Below the pieces are notes generated by a model. The model worked only from the letters and a program-made list of their open reading frames with translations, was not told where the DNA came from and made no database searches. A stretch of 64,000 bases of DNA from Thalassospira lucentensis (GTDB lineage Bacteria; Pseudomonadota; Alphaproteobacteria; Rhodospirillales; Thalassospiraceae), in NCBI RefSeq assembly GCF_001613805.1, contig NZ_LPVY01000005.1:434001-498000 (forward strand), in the 5' to 3' direction. This document shows positions 8,581 to 16,211 of this stretch, one piece after another. Numbering within the stretch: the first letter of the stretch is position 1; each line of letters starts with the position of its first letter. The position numbers were made by a program, and so were the translations under genes.

Positions 8581-9332
8581 CCCGGATCGCGGTTATCAAT
8601 CCCAATATGTCGGTAGGGTTTACCGAGAAGGTTGGTTTGCAGGCGCGCCGTATTGTGGCACCCGGAACCGAGGTTTTGGCGCTTAACCCCAAATTCGGCC
8701 CGGCCAGTATCGAGGGTTACTATGACGAGGCGTTTGCCAGTGTCGGGTTGCTTGCGGCGATGCGCGGGCTTGAGGCGGACGGGGCATCGGGCGGGAAGAT
8801 CAGCGGATATGTCGTGGCGTGTTTTGATGACACCGGTGTTGATGCCGCGCGTTGCCTGACCAAGGCACCGGTGATGGGGTTATGCGAGGCGGCCCTTCGG
8901 TTTGCGGCCATCGTTGCATCGCGCTTTGCCATCGTCACCCCGATGGCGGTATCGGTGCGTCCGCTTGAACATCTGGTGTCGAAATATGGGGCATCTTCGC
9001 AATGTGTGGTGCGGGCGGCGGGTGTCCGGACACTGGATTTCGAGGGCGAGAATGCGGATATGGCCTATCTGGCGCTGAAAACCTCGGCGGAAAACTGCCT
9101 TGCCGAAGATGGTGCCGAGGCGATTGTGCTGGGCTGTGCCGGGATGACCGATATTGCCGACCGATTGCAGGCCGAGCTTGGCGTGCCGGTGATTGACGGG
9201 GTCAGTGCGGCGGTCAAGCTGATCGAGGCGATGGGGATGCTTGGGCTTCAGACCAGCAAGGCGGGGGCCTATGCCAGCCCGCCGGTCAAATCCTATGATG
9301 GGATATTTGCCGAGTTTGCCCCGGTGGCGTGA
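8577..9332 (+). CDS. Asp/Glu/hydantoin racemase family protein
   Basis: This 251-residue cofactor-independent racemase or maleate-isomerase-like enzyme belongs to the Asp/Glu/hydantoin racemase superfamily. The two catalytic cysteines expected for two-base racemisation are visible: Cys82 in ACFDDTG and Cys187 in LGCAGM, motifs closest to hydantoin and allantoin racemases. It is translationally coupled to the ABC transporter, so its substrate is probably the imported compound or a product of it. No hydantoinase or carbamoylase lies nearby, so 'hydantoin' is a family label only. Confidence 0.8.
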   Translation: MTRIAVINPNMSVGFTEKVGLQARRIVAPGTEVLALNPKFGPASIEGYYDEAFASVGLLAAMRGLEADGASGGKISGYVVACFDDTGVDAARCLTKAPVMGLCEAALRFAAIVASRFAIVTPMAVSVRPLEHLVSKYGASSQCVVRAAGVRTLDFEGENADMAYLALKTSAENCLAEDGAEAIVLGCAGMTDIADRLQAELGVPVIDGVSAAVKLIEAMGMLGLQTSKAGAYASPPVKSYDGIFAEFAPVA

Positions 9333-9366
9333 TCGGTCGCGTGAGAGAGTCGGGGCCGGATTTCGG

Positions 9367-10038
9367 TCAGATTTGCTTTAACGCCTGTTCGACCTGAACC
9401 AGATGGCGCCGCATGGCGTCTTCTGCGCGTTTGGGGTCGCGCTGTTCTATGGCATCGACGATTTCGCGATGCTGGGCGCTTAGGTCATTGATCAGGCGAT
9501 CGGAATGGCTGCTTTCGCGCATGCGCGCCCATGCGGCTTCGCGCCGGACGGCGCTTACGGCTTCGAACACTGCCAGAAACAGCGTGTTGCGGACACTTTC
9601 GGCCAGTTTCTGATGAAAGGCCGCATCCCATTTTTCATATTCGCCCTGATTTTGGGCCTTGGCAGCGTTTTCGATCATGGTGCGCATGGTGTCGATATCG
9701 GCCTGCGAGGCGCGAAGGGCGGCAAACCGGGCCATGGATGGCTCGATCTCCTGCCTGACTTCCATGATTTCAAACGGGCTTGTTCGGGTGGCCAGTCCTT
9801 CGAGTTTGCGAAGGCGCGGTGTGGGCGGGGTGCCGACAAAGGTGCCCTGACCCTGACGACGCCAGATCAGGCCGTCAGATTCAAGCTGATCCAGTGCCTT
9901 GCGCAGCGCACGACGCCCGACATCAAGCTGTTCGGCCAATTCGCGTTCGGCGATGACGCGCCCGTTCTTGACGAATTCTCCCGCGGCGAAGCTTGTTCTC
10001 AGCTTTTCTGCCAACCCCTGGGTTGCTATGTCATTCAT
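9367..10038 (-). CDS. GntR-family regulator, FCD type
   Basis: This 223-residue regulator has an N-terminal winged helix (ERELAEQLDVGRRALRKALD, about residues 30-50) and an FCD effector domain with FHQKLAESVRN and SAQHREIVDAI. It is convergent with the racemase and lies 113 bp downstream of, and co-oriented with, the TauE/SafE permease. It may control that permease and the divergent tctCBA-ggt genes, or the ABC operon. It is only distantly similar to the GntR at 3332-4063. Confidence 0.85.
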   Translation of the reverse strand: MNDIATQGLAEKLRTSFAAGEFVKNGRVIAERELAEQLDVGRRALRKALDQLESDGLIWRRQGQGTFVGTPPTPRLRKLEGLATRTSPFEIMEVRQEIEPSMARFAALRASQADIDTMRTMIENAAKAQNQGEYEKWDAAFHQKLAESVRNTLFLAVFEAVSAVRREAAWARMRESSHSDRLINDLSAQHREIVDAIEQRDPKRAEDAMRRHLVQVEQALKQI

Positions 10039-10151
10039 GGCTTTTTTTATCGTTATCTGGACGTTTAAATCTTATCTGTTCTGGCCCGTTGCCCGCGTTT
10101 TGCACCCTTGCGGTTTCATCGGTCCGGAGCAGCATCAATCCCAATCAGATA

Positions 10152-10964
10152 TCAGGAAATCAGATCATAGAACATGCGCAATGATGTGATGGCCAGAAAC
10201 AGGCCAAAACAGATGCGAAGGGCCCGCCGGGGGATGGAATGTGCGATGCGTGCGCCAACCGGTGCGAAAAGAACCGTCATCGGGATCAGAAGGGCTGCGG
10301 CCAGCACGTTCACATAGCCCAGCGAGAAGGGCGGGCGTCCGTCGACACCAATGCCGGACATGGCATAACCAATGGTGCCGGGCAGGGCGATGATCAGGCC
10401 GATTGCGGCTGATGTGCCGACCGCACGGCGGATGTCATATCCAAGGAAGCTTAATACCGGCACGCATATCGTGCCGCCGCCGATGCCCATCATGGCCGAC
10501 AGGCTGCCTGCGATCACACCCAGTATCGCCCAGACGGATTTGGGCGGGTTTTTCTGGGTATCGGTTTCGCGATCCCGGACCAGAATCATATTGGCCGCAA
10601 CCAGCAGGGCCACGACGGCAAACACGATGGTCAGAACCCGGCCATCGGCAAAACCGCCAATCGCGGTGCCAATCAGGACACCGACGACAATTGCCGGTCC
10701 CCAGTGTTTGAGCAGGGCGATATCGACCGAGCCCTTTTTATAGTGGCTTCGGGTGGATGAAACTGCGGTGGCGATAATTGTCGTTAACGAGGTGGCAACC
10801 GCGACCTGCATGCGCAGGCTTTCATCCACACCCATGGTGGTCAGGAAATGATACAGCACCGGCACAATGACGATGCCGCCGCCGACGCCCAGAAGCCCGG
10901 CCATGATGCCGCCAACGATGCCGGCAAACAGCATTGCTGCACCCCACAGCAGGTACAGGCTCAT
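10152..10964 (-). CDS. Sulfite exporter TauE/SafE family permease
   Basis: This ~270-residue inner-membrane permease has about eight hydrophobic segments and the duplicated glycine-rich motifs GLLGVGGGIVIVPVL and MGIGGGTICVPVL that define TauE/SafE proteins. Members move sulfite, sulfoacetate or other small organic anions. I chose ATG 10964 because GAAGG lies just upstream; in-frame alternatives are ATG 10985 and TTG 11000. It is divergent from the TTT transporter, which suggests a shared substrate or waste anion. Confidence 0.83.
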   Translation of the reverse strand: MSLYLLWGAAMLFAGIVGGIMAGLLGVGGGIVIVPVLYHFLTTMGVDESLRMQVAVATSLTTIIATAVSSTRSHYKKGSVDIALLKHWGPAIVVGVLIGTAIGGFADGRVLTIVFAVVALLVAANMILVRDRETDTQKNPPKSVWAILGVIAGSLSAMMGIGGGTICVPVLSFLGYDIRRAVGTSAAIGLIIALPGTIGYAMSGIGVDGRPPFSLGYVNVLAAALLIPMTVLFAPVGARIAHSIPRRALRICFGLFLAITSLRMFYDLIS

Positions 10965-10990
10965 GGTGCCTTCGATTTCAATCATGATGA

Positions 10991-11190
10991 ACCAATCCAA
11001 ACCAATAATGACTATCTAGGTGTATTGGTACTAACTCTGATTGGTCGTAGTTGGCAAATGTTTTGCGCTGTTAATCAGCTTAATCTGGCAATTAATCAGC
11101 ATTAACCAGATTTAATAGTTGCGAACCAAATGCAAGAATGCCAACAATATGGCGACAAAATGAACAAACCAAATATAAATTGGTTCAGAC
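10991..11190. promoter_or_regulatory. Divergent control region with ACCAAT/ATTGGT boxes
   Basis: The region between the TauE-like gene and tctC holds several copies of ATTGGT in both orientations. A perfect 7-bp inverted repeat ACCAATA / TATTGGT lies at 11001-11007 and 11023-11029, another ATTGGT at 11040-11045, and AACCAA / TTGGTT at 11167-11172 and 11180-11185. Repeated boxes in a divergent promoter suggest a regulator-binding region, possibly for the GntR gene downstream of tauE. Confidence 0.4.
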
Positions 11191-11223
11191 TCAGGTATCA
11201 AATCTCATCAGGAGGCAGAACAG

Positions 11224-12168
11224 ATGTTCCGCAAGATTGCCGTAGCCGCCGGTTTGATGGCCGCTGCCTTTGCCGCACCCGCGCAGGCGCAGAGCTATCC
11301 CGAAAAACCGATTGAATTTATCGTGCCGTGGGGCCCGGGTGGTGGCAGTGACACGCTGATGCGTATCGTTGCCCAGGGCCTTACCGAAGAAACCGGTCAG
11401 GCCGTACCGGTTATCAACATGCCCGGCGTGGGCGGCAATGTCGGCCTTGCCGAATTCGCCAAACGCCCGGCAGATGGTTATACCATTTCGCAGATTCACG
11501 AAGGTCTTCTGGTATCGAACCAGACCGGGATCACCGAGCTGAATTGGGACAGCTTTATCCCGGTCGCGCTGGTGGCGTCATCGCCGCAGTATCTGACGCT
11601 TTCGAAGAACGACAATTTCTCGAACTTTGAAGAACTGGTTGCTTACGCCAAAGCACACCCGGGTGCCGTTCGTGCCGGCGTGACACTGGGCGGGATCCCG
11701 CATGTTCATATCGCGATGATCGAAGAAGCCATGGGGCTTCAGTTTTCCTATGTCGGGTATACCGACACGGGTGAGCGTATCCGTGCGTTGATGGGTGGCA
11801 ACATCGATATTGCGATTGGCGATATTTCGTCTGCCAAGCAGTTCGTCGACAATGGTGATCTGATTTATGCAGCCGTTGGTACCGAGGAACGTACCGATGA
11901 TGCACCGGATGTTCCGACCCTTAAGGAACTTGGCATGGATGCCGAGCTGGTGATCACGCGTGGTGTGGTTCTTCCGAAAGGTACGCCGCAGGAAACCGTT
12001 GATGCGCTTGAAGCCCATATCGAAAAGGTCATGCAGCGCGAAGACGTGATCAAGCTGATGAAAAATGCCGGTGCCGATCCGGTGTTTTATGGTCAGGAAA
12101 AATACAGCGCCTATCTTGATAAGCTGAACGCGACCATCGCGAAGCTTGTAGGCAAGCTCGAAGGATGA
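11224..12168 (+). CDS. tctC: TTT-family periplasmic substrate-binding protein TctC
   Basis: This 314-residue receptor belongs to a tripartite tricarboxylate transporter. A Sec signal peptide (about residues 1-22, ending AQAQ) precedes the mature domain with VPWGPGGGSDTLMR, NMPGVGGNVG and ADGYTI, the usual TctC/Bug signatures. A strong AGGAGG site is present 8 bases before ATG 11224. Its stop overlaps the tctB start (ATGA). Bug receptors bind a wide range of carboxylates, so the ligand is unknown; the co-transcribed gamma-glutamyltransferase hints at a gamma-glutamyl compound. Confidence 0.9.
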   Translation: MFRKIAVAAGLMAAAFAAPAQAQSYPEKPIEFIVPWGPGGGSDTLMRIVAQGLTEETGQAVPVINMPGVGGNVGLAEFAKRPADGYTISQIHEGLLVSNQTGITELNWDSFIPVALVASSPQYLTLSKNDNFSNFEELVAYAKAHPGAVRAGVTLGGIPHVHIAMIEEAMGLQFSYVGYTDTGERIRALMGGNIDIAIGDISSAKQFVDNGDLIYAAVGTEERTDDAPDVPTLKELGMDAELVITRGVVLPKGTPQETVDALEAHIEKVMQREDVIKLMKNAGADPVFYGQEKYSAYLDKLNATIAKLVGKLEG

Positions 12169-12716
12169 CCGTCAAGGTGACGGAGGCAGCAGCAGCGGAT
12201 ACAGGTGTATCCGCTGCTTCGCGCGCCCGCACCGAATTGGCGCGGCTGATCTCCTATATCGTTTTTGGTGGCGTTTCTGTTGTTCTGTCCTCGATGGCGG
12301 CAGGTTTGCCGACGTCACGCTGGGAACCGCTGGGGGCGGGCACATTCCCCAAGCTTGTTTTTGCCCTGCTGGCGGTGCTTTGCCTGATTGCGGCTGTTCG
12401 CTCGATCATTGAAATCGTGCGGGCGGGGGGCCTTGCGGGTGTGGGTGCTGCCTTTACCCAGTGGCTTTATGTGCGGCGGGTATCGATTGGTCTGTTTGTC
12501 CTGTTCGCGGTTTATCTTGGTGTCATGCCCTGGACCGGGTTCTCGCTTGCGAGCTTTGTCTTTCTGCTGATTGCGCAGTTGATGATTGCGGGTGTTTCGC
12601 GACGAACCGTCATTCAGTCCATCATCGCCGCCCTGATTTTTTCGGTCGGGTTGAACCTGCTGTTTGCAGAAGTTTTCAATGTGTTCTTACCGCGCGGCGT
12701 TCTGTTCGCGGGTTAG
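12165..12716 (+). CDS. tctB: TTT-family small membrane subunit TctB
   Basis: This 183-residue protein has four hydrophobic helices, the size and topology of TctB subunits, which are poorly conserved in sequence. LPTSRWEPLGAGTFPK near residues 47-62 matches the common 'GPGxFP' theme of the family. Overlap with tctC and the immediately following tctA support the call. Confidence 0.85.
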   Translation: MTVKVTEAAAADTGVSAASRARTELARLISYIVFGGVSVVLSSMAAGLPTSRWEPLGAGTFPKLVFALLAVLCLIAAVRSIIEIVRAGGLAGVGAAFTQWLYVRRVSIGLFVLFAVYLGVMPWTGFSLASFVFLLIAQLMIAGVSRRTVIQSIIAALIFSVGLNLLFAEVFNVFLPRGVLFAG

Positions 12717-12733
12717 GCGGGAAAGTTTAAATT

Positions 12734-14254
12734 ATGCTGGATGCGTTTCTTGCCGGGGCCCATCAGGTATTTGCCTTTGATACCCTGACATACATGCTGA
12801 TCGGGTCGGTTGCCGGGATTATTGCCGCGGCGATCCCCGGTTTTACCGTGACAATGGCAATCATTCTGACCCTGCCGCTGACCTTTGCGATGGAACCGTT
12901 GCAGGGTGTTTCGGTGATGCTGTCGGTTTATGTCGGGGGTTATACCGGTGGCCTGATCAGTGCCGCCCTTCTGGGGATTCCCGGAACACCGAGTTCGGTT
13001 GCGACCACCTTTGATGCCTTTCCGATGGCGCGCAAGGGGGAACCGGGCCGGGCCCTTTCACTGGGTGTGTGGGCGTCGTTCTTCGGGACGGTGATTTCGA
13101 CCATCGTTCTGATCGTTGCCGCCCCGCCGCTGGCACTGATTGCGGTCAAGCTTGGCCCGTGGGAATATTTCGCGCTGATCGTCTTTGCGCTGACGATTGT
13201 TGCCAGCCTTGTCGGGAATTCGTTAATCCGTGGTTTGATCGCGGGCGTCATTGGCCTTGGCATCGCGACCATCGGCCCGGACCCGATGATGGGTAAATCG
13301 CGCCTGACCTTTGACACCGATCTTTTGATGCCGGGTTTGCCGTTCCTTGTGGTTCTGATTGGTATTTTCGCGATCAGCCAGCTTCTGAGCGAAGTCGAAA
13401 TTCATGGCAAGAAGACCAATCAGGCCCTGATCCCCGATGTGATCGACTTCAAGACATGGAAAGTCATGCGCGAAGTCCTGATGGCGCCGGTCAATCTGTT
13501 CCGGTCTTCGATGATCGGGGTTCTGATTGGGGCGTTGCCGGGTGCGGGTGGATCCATCGCCAACCTGCTGGCCTATGATCAGGCCAAACGCAGTTCCAAA
13601 AACCCGGAAAAATTCGGCGAAGGCTGTGCCGATGGTGTGGTCGCGTCCGAGGCGGGTAACTCTGCCACGGCGGGTGGCGGTCTGATCCCGATGATTGCAT
13701 TGGGCATTCCGGGGTCCGCGGTTGATGCCATTCTGATGGCGTCATTGATGGTGCATGGCATTTCGGTTGGTCCGCGCCTGATCATGGATCATGCCGATCT
13801 GGCCTATGGCATGTTCATTGCCATGATCGTTTCCAGCCTGATGATGCTGGTGGTATGTGTCGCATCCATGCGCCTGTTCCTGCGGGTGACGGACATCCCC
13901 AAACAGTTCATCGTGCCGACGGTCATCATTTGCTGCGTTATTGGGGCGTTCGCGCTTAATAACCGGGTGACGGACCTGTATCTTCTGGGGATTATCGGTC
14001 TGGTTGGTTATGGCCTGAAAAGCCTTGATTATCCGCTGGCACCGCTGGTGCTGGGCGTGATCCTGGGGCCGATTGCCGAAACCAATCTGCGCCGCGCATT
14101 GATGAGCGATCCGGACTGGACAACCTTCTTTACCCGGCCGATTTCAGCCATCCTTCTGGCGGCGGCGTTGCTGTCGGTTATCTTCAGCGTCCGGTCCATC
14201 CTTAAAATGCGTAAAAAGAACCGTCCCGCCACCGATGAACAGGACGGCGATTAA
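12734..14254 (+). CDS. tctA: TTT-family large membrane subunit TctA
   Basis: This 506-residue permease core has about twelve hydrophobic helices. Motifs include AAIPGFTVTMAI, LLGIPGTPSSVATTFDAFPMARKGEPGRAL and a second-half copy IPGSAVDAILM, which are characteristic of TctA. It uses an ion gradient to move a carboxylate delivered by TctC. It lies 17 bases after tctB and 18 bases before ggt. Confidence 0.92.
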   Translation: MLDAFLAGAHQVFAFDTLTYMLIGSVAGIIAAAIPGFTVTMAIILTLPLTFAMEPLQGVSVMLSVYVGGYTGGLISAALLGIPGTPSSVATTFDAFPMARKGEPGRALSLGVWASFFGTVISTIVLIVAAPPLALIAVKLGPWEYFALIVFALTIVASLVGNSLIRGLIAGVIGLGIATIGPDPMMGKSRLTFDTDLLMPGLPFLVVLIGIFAISQLLSEVEIHGKKTNQALIPDVIDFKTWKVMREVLMAPVNLFRSSMIGVLIGALPGAGGSIANLLAYDQAKRSSKNPEKFGEGCADGVVASEAGNSATAGGGLIPMIALGIPGSAVDAILMASLMVHGISVGPRLIMDHADLAYGMFIAMIVSSLMMLVVCVASMRLFLRVTDIPKQFIVPTVIICCVIGAFALNNRVTDLYLLGIIGLVGYGLKSLDYPLAPLVLGVILGPIAETNLRRALMSDPDWTTFFTRPISAILLAAALLSVIFSVRSILKMRKKNRPATDEQDGD

Positions 14255-14272
14255 GCCGATTAGGAGACTCCA

Positions 14273-15871
14273 ATGAAACTTCGTCATGACGCGCTTTATG
14301 CCTCACGCCGGTCGCCGGTGCTTGCGCGCAATGTTGTCTCGACTTCCCAGCCATTGGCCGCACAGGCCGGTTTGCGCATGTTGCTGGCGGGCGGGAATGC
14401 CGCCGATGCTGCGCTGGCGTCTGCCATCGCATTGACGGTGGTTGAGCCGACCGGCAACGGGCTTGGTTCGGATGCCTATGCGATCATCTGGGATGGCAAG
14501 GAACTGCATGGCCTGAATGCATCGGGACGTGCGCCTGCGGCATGGTCGCCGGAACGCTTTGCCGGGGCGGATGCCATGCCGCAACGCGGCTGGGAATCGG
14601 TGACCGTGCCGGGGGCGGTTTCGGCCTGGCGCGAGATTTCCGACAAGTTTGGCAAACTGCCGTTTGAAAAACTGTTTGAACCGGCCATCGAATATGCCAG
14701 CCGTGGTTTTGCCGTGTCGCCGATCATCGCAACGCTTTGGGAAAAGGGTGGCAATGTATTGGGCAAGCAGCCGGGCTTTGCCGAGGCATTCCTGCCCGGT
14801 GGCAAGGCACCGAAGGCGGGTGAATTGTTCATCAACCGTGCGATTGCGGAAAGCCTGACGGATATTGCCGAGACCGGTGGCGAGAGTTTCTATCGCGGTC
14901 GGCTGGCGGCCAAAATTGCGGCTTTTGCCAAGGAAAACGGCGCGGTGCTTACCGAGGAAGACCTTGGCAATCATAAAACCGACTGGGTCGGAACGATTTC
15001 GCAAAGCTTTGGCAAGGTCAAGCTGCATGAAATCCCGCCAAACGGGCAGGGGATTTCGGCCCTGATTGCGCTGGGCATTTTGCGTCATACCAACATTGCC
15101 GATTATGCACCGGACTCGGTTGAGGCCCTGCATCTTGAGATCGAGGCGATGAAACTCGCCTTTGCGGATATGCATGAATATGTCGCCGATCTGGATCACA
15201 TGCGTGATGTGACGGTCGAACATCTGCTGTCGGATGATTATCTGAAATCCCGTGCGGCATTGATTGATGCCAACAAGGCGCAGGATTTCAAGGCGGGTGC
15301 GCCAAAGCATGGTGGCACGGTCTATGTCACGGCGGCGGATGAAAGCGGCATGATGGTGTCGTTCATCCAGTCGAACTATATGGGGTTCGGGTCTGGTGTT
15401 GTGGTTCCGGGCACATCAATCAGCCTGCAGAACCGCGGTTTCGGTTTCACCCTGAAAGACGGTCATCCCAATCAGGTGGCCGGTGGCAAACGCCCGTTCC
15501 AGACAATCATTCCGGGCTTCCTGATGGGGGACGACGGCAATCCGGTCATGAGCTTTGGTGTCATGGGCGGCCCGATGCAGTCACAGGGCCATTTGCAGAT
15601 GACACTGCGGACCCAGCTTTGGGGGCAGGACCCGCAAACGGCGGTGGATGCGCCGCGCTGGCAGGCGCTTTCCGGGCTTGAGGTTGCTGTTGAGTCCTCG
15701 GTCGGGGCGGATGTGATTGATGCCCTGAAAGCCAAGGGGCACGCGATCAAGGTTGAAGCACCCGACAGCACCAATTTCGGTTTTGGTGGTGCGCAGCTTA
15801 TTGCGAAAACCGATGCCGGTTATGTCGCGGGTTCTGATCCGCGCAAGGATGGATGTGCGGTCGGGTATTAA
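14273..15871 (+). CDS. ggt: Gamma-glutamyltransferase family protein, cytosolic YwrD-like type
   Basis: This 532-residue Ntn-hydrolase is expected to self-cleave before Thr349 (in HGGTVYVTAAD), the nucleophile that removes gamma-glutamyl or related acyl groups. Other family motifs are GGNAADAALA near the N-terminus, EPTGNGLGSD, YMGFGSGVVVPGTSI and SFGVMGGPMQSQGH. No signal peptide is seen, unlike periplasmic GGT, so it should act in the cytoplasm on the compound imported by TctCBA. Rho-independent termination follows. Glutathione hydrolase, cephalosporin-acylase-like and other gamma-glutamyl amidase activities are all possible. Confidence 0.85.
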   Translation: MKLRHDALYASRRSPVLARNVVSTSQPLAAQAGLRMLLAGGNAADAALASAIALTVVEPTGNGLGSDAYAIIWDGKELHGLNASGRAPAAWSPERFAGADAMPQRGWESVTVPGAVSAWREISDKFGKLPFEKLFEPAIEYASRGFAVSPIIATLWEKGGNVLGKQPGFAEAFLPGGKAPKAGELFINRAIAESLTDIAETGGESFYRGRLAAKIAAFAKENGAVLTEEDLGNHKTDWVGTISQSFGKVKLHEIPPNGQGISALIALGILRHTNIADYAPDSVEALHLEIEAMKLAFADMHEYVADLDHMRDVTVEHLLSDDYLKSRAALIDANKAQDFKAGAPKHGGTVYVTAADESGMMVSFIQSNYMGFGSGVVVPGTSISLQNRGFGFTLKDGHPNQVAGGKRPFQTIIPGFLMGDDGNPVMSFGVMGGPMQSQGHLQMTLRTQLWGQDPQTAVDAPRWQALSGLEVAVESSVGADVIDALKAKGHAIKVEAPDSTNFGFGGAQLIAKTDAGYVAGSDPRKDGCAVGY

Positions 15872-16211
15872 TCCCGCGTATCGCCAATTCAGATGAGCTC
15901 CCCTTAATTCATCTGAGGGAAAGGCCGGTCATTAATTTGACCGGCCTTTTCTTATGAAAATTCGATATTTTGAACCGCTAATATTTTTCGGTTCGTCAAG
16001 ATGGAAATCACCGCATTTCAGGGGGATACCCCATGCAAAAATGCCGCTTTGAGTCTGGTCAGGACAGGCGTAAAGACGCAGAATACGGAATTTGAAATGC
16101 TGGCAGAACCGGATTCTTATCAATATGCTGTCACATTGCTGCCCCGTTCTTTAAGCAAAAACATCTTTAGCGGGAAATTCGCTGATCAGTCGGGAAACTC
16201 AGACGGGAAAT
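15872..16211. other. 340-bp non-coding gap before opgG
   Basis: Apart from the ggt terminator at 15920-15953 I see no gene. An 80-codon open frame at 16001-16243 overlaps the opgG start and has no ribosome site or recognisable product, so I regard this as the opgGH promoter region. Confidence 0.6.
15920..15953 (+). terminator. Rho-independent terminator of tctCBA-ggt
   Basis: Perfect 12-bp stem AAAGGCCGGTCA (15920-15931) with its complement at 15938-15949, a six-base loop and a following T-run. Confidence 0.9.
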
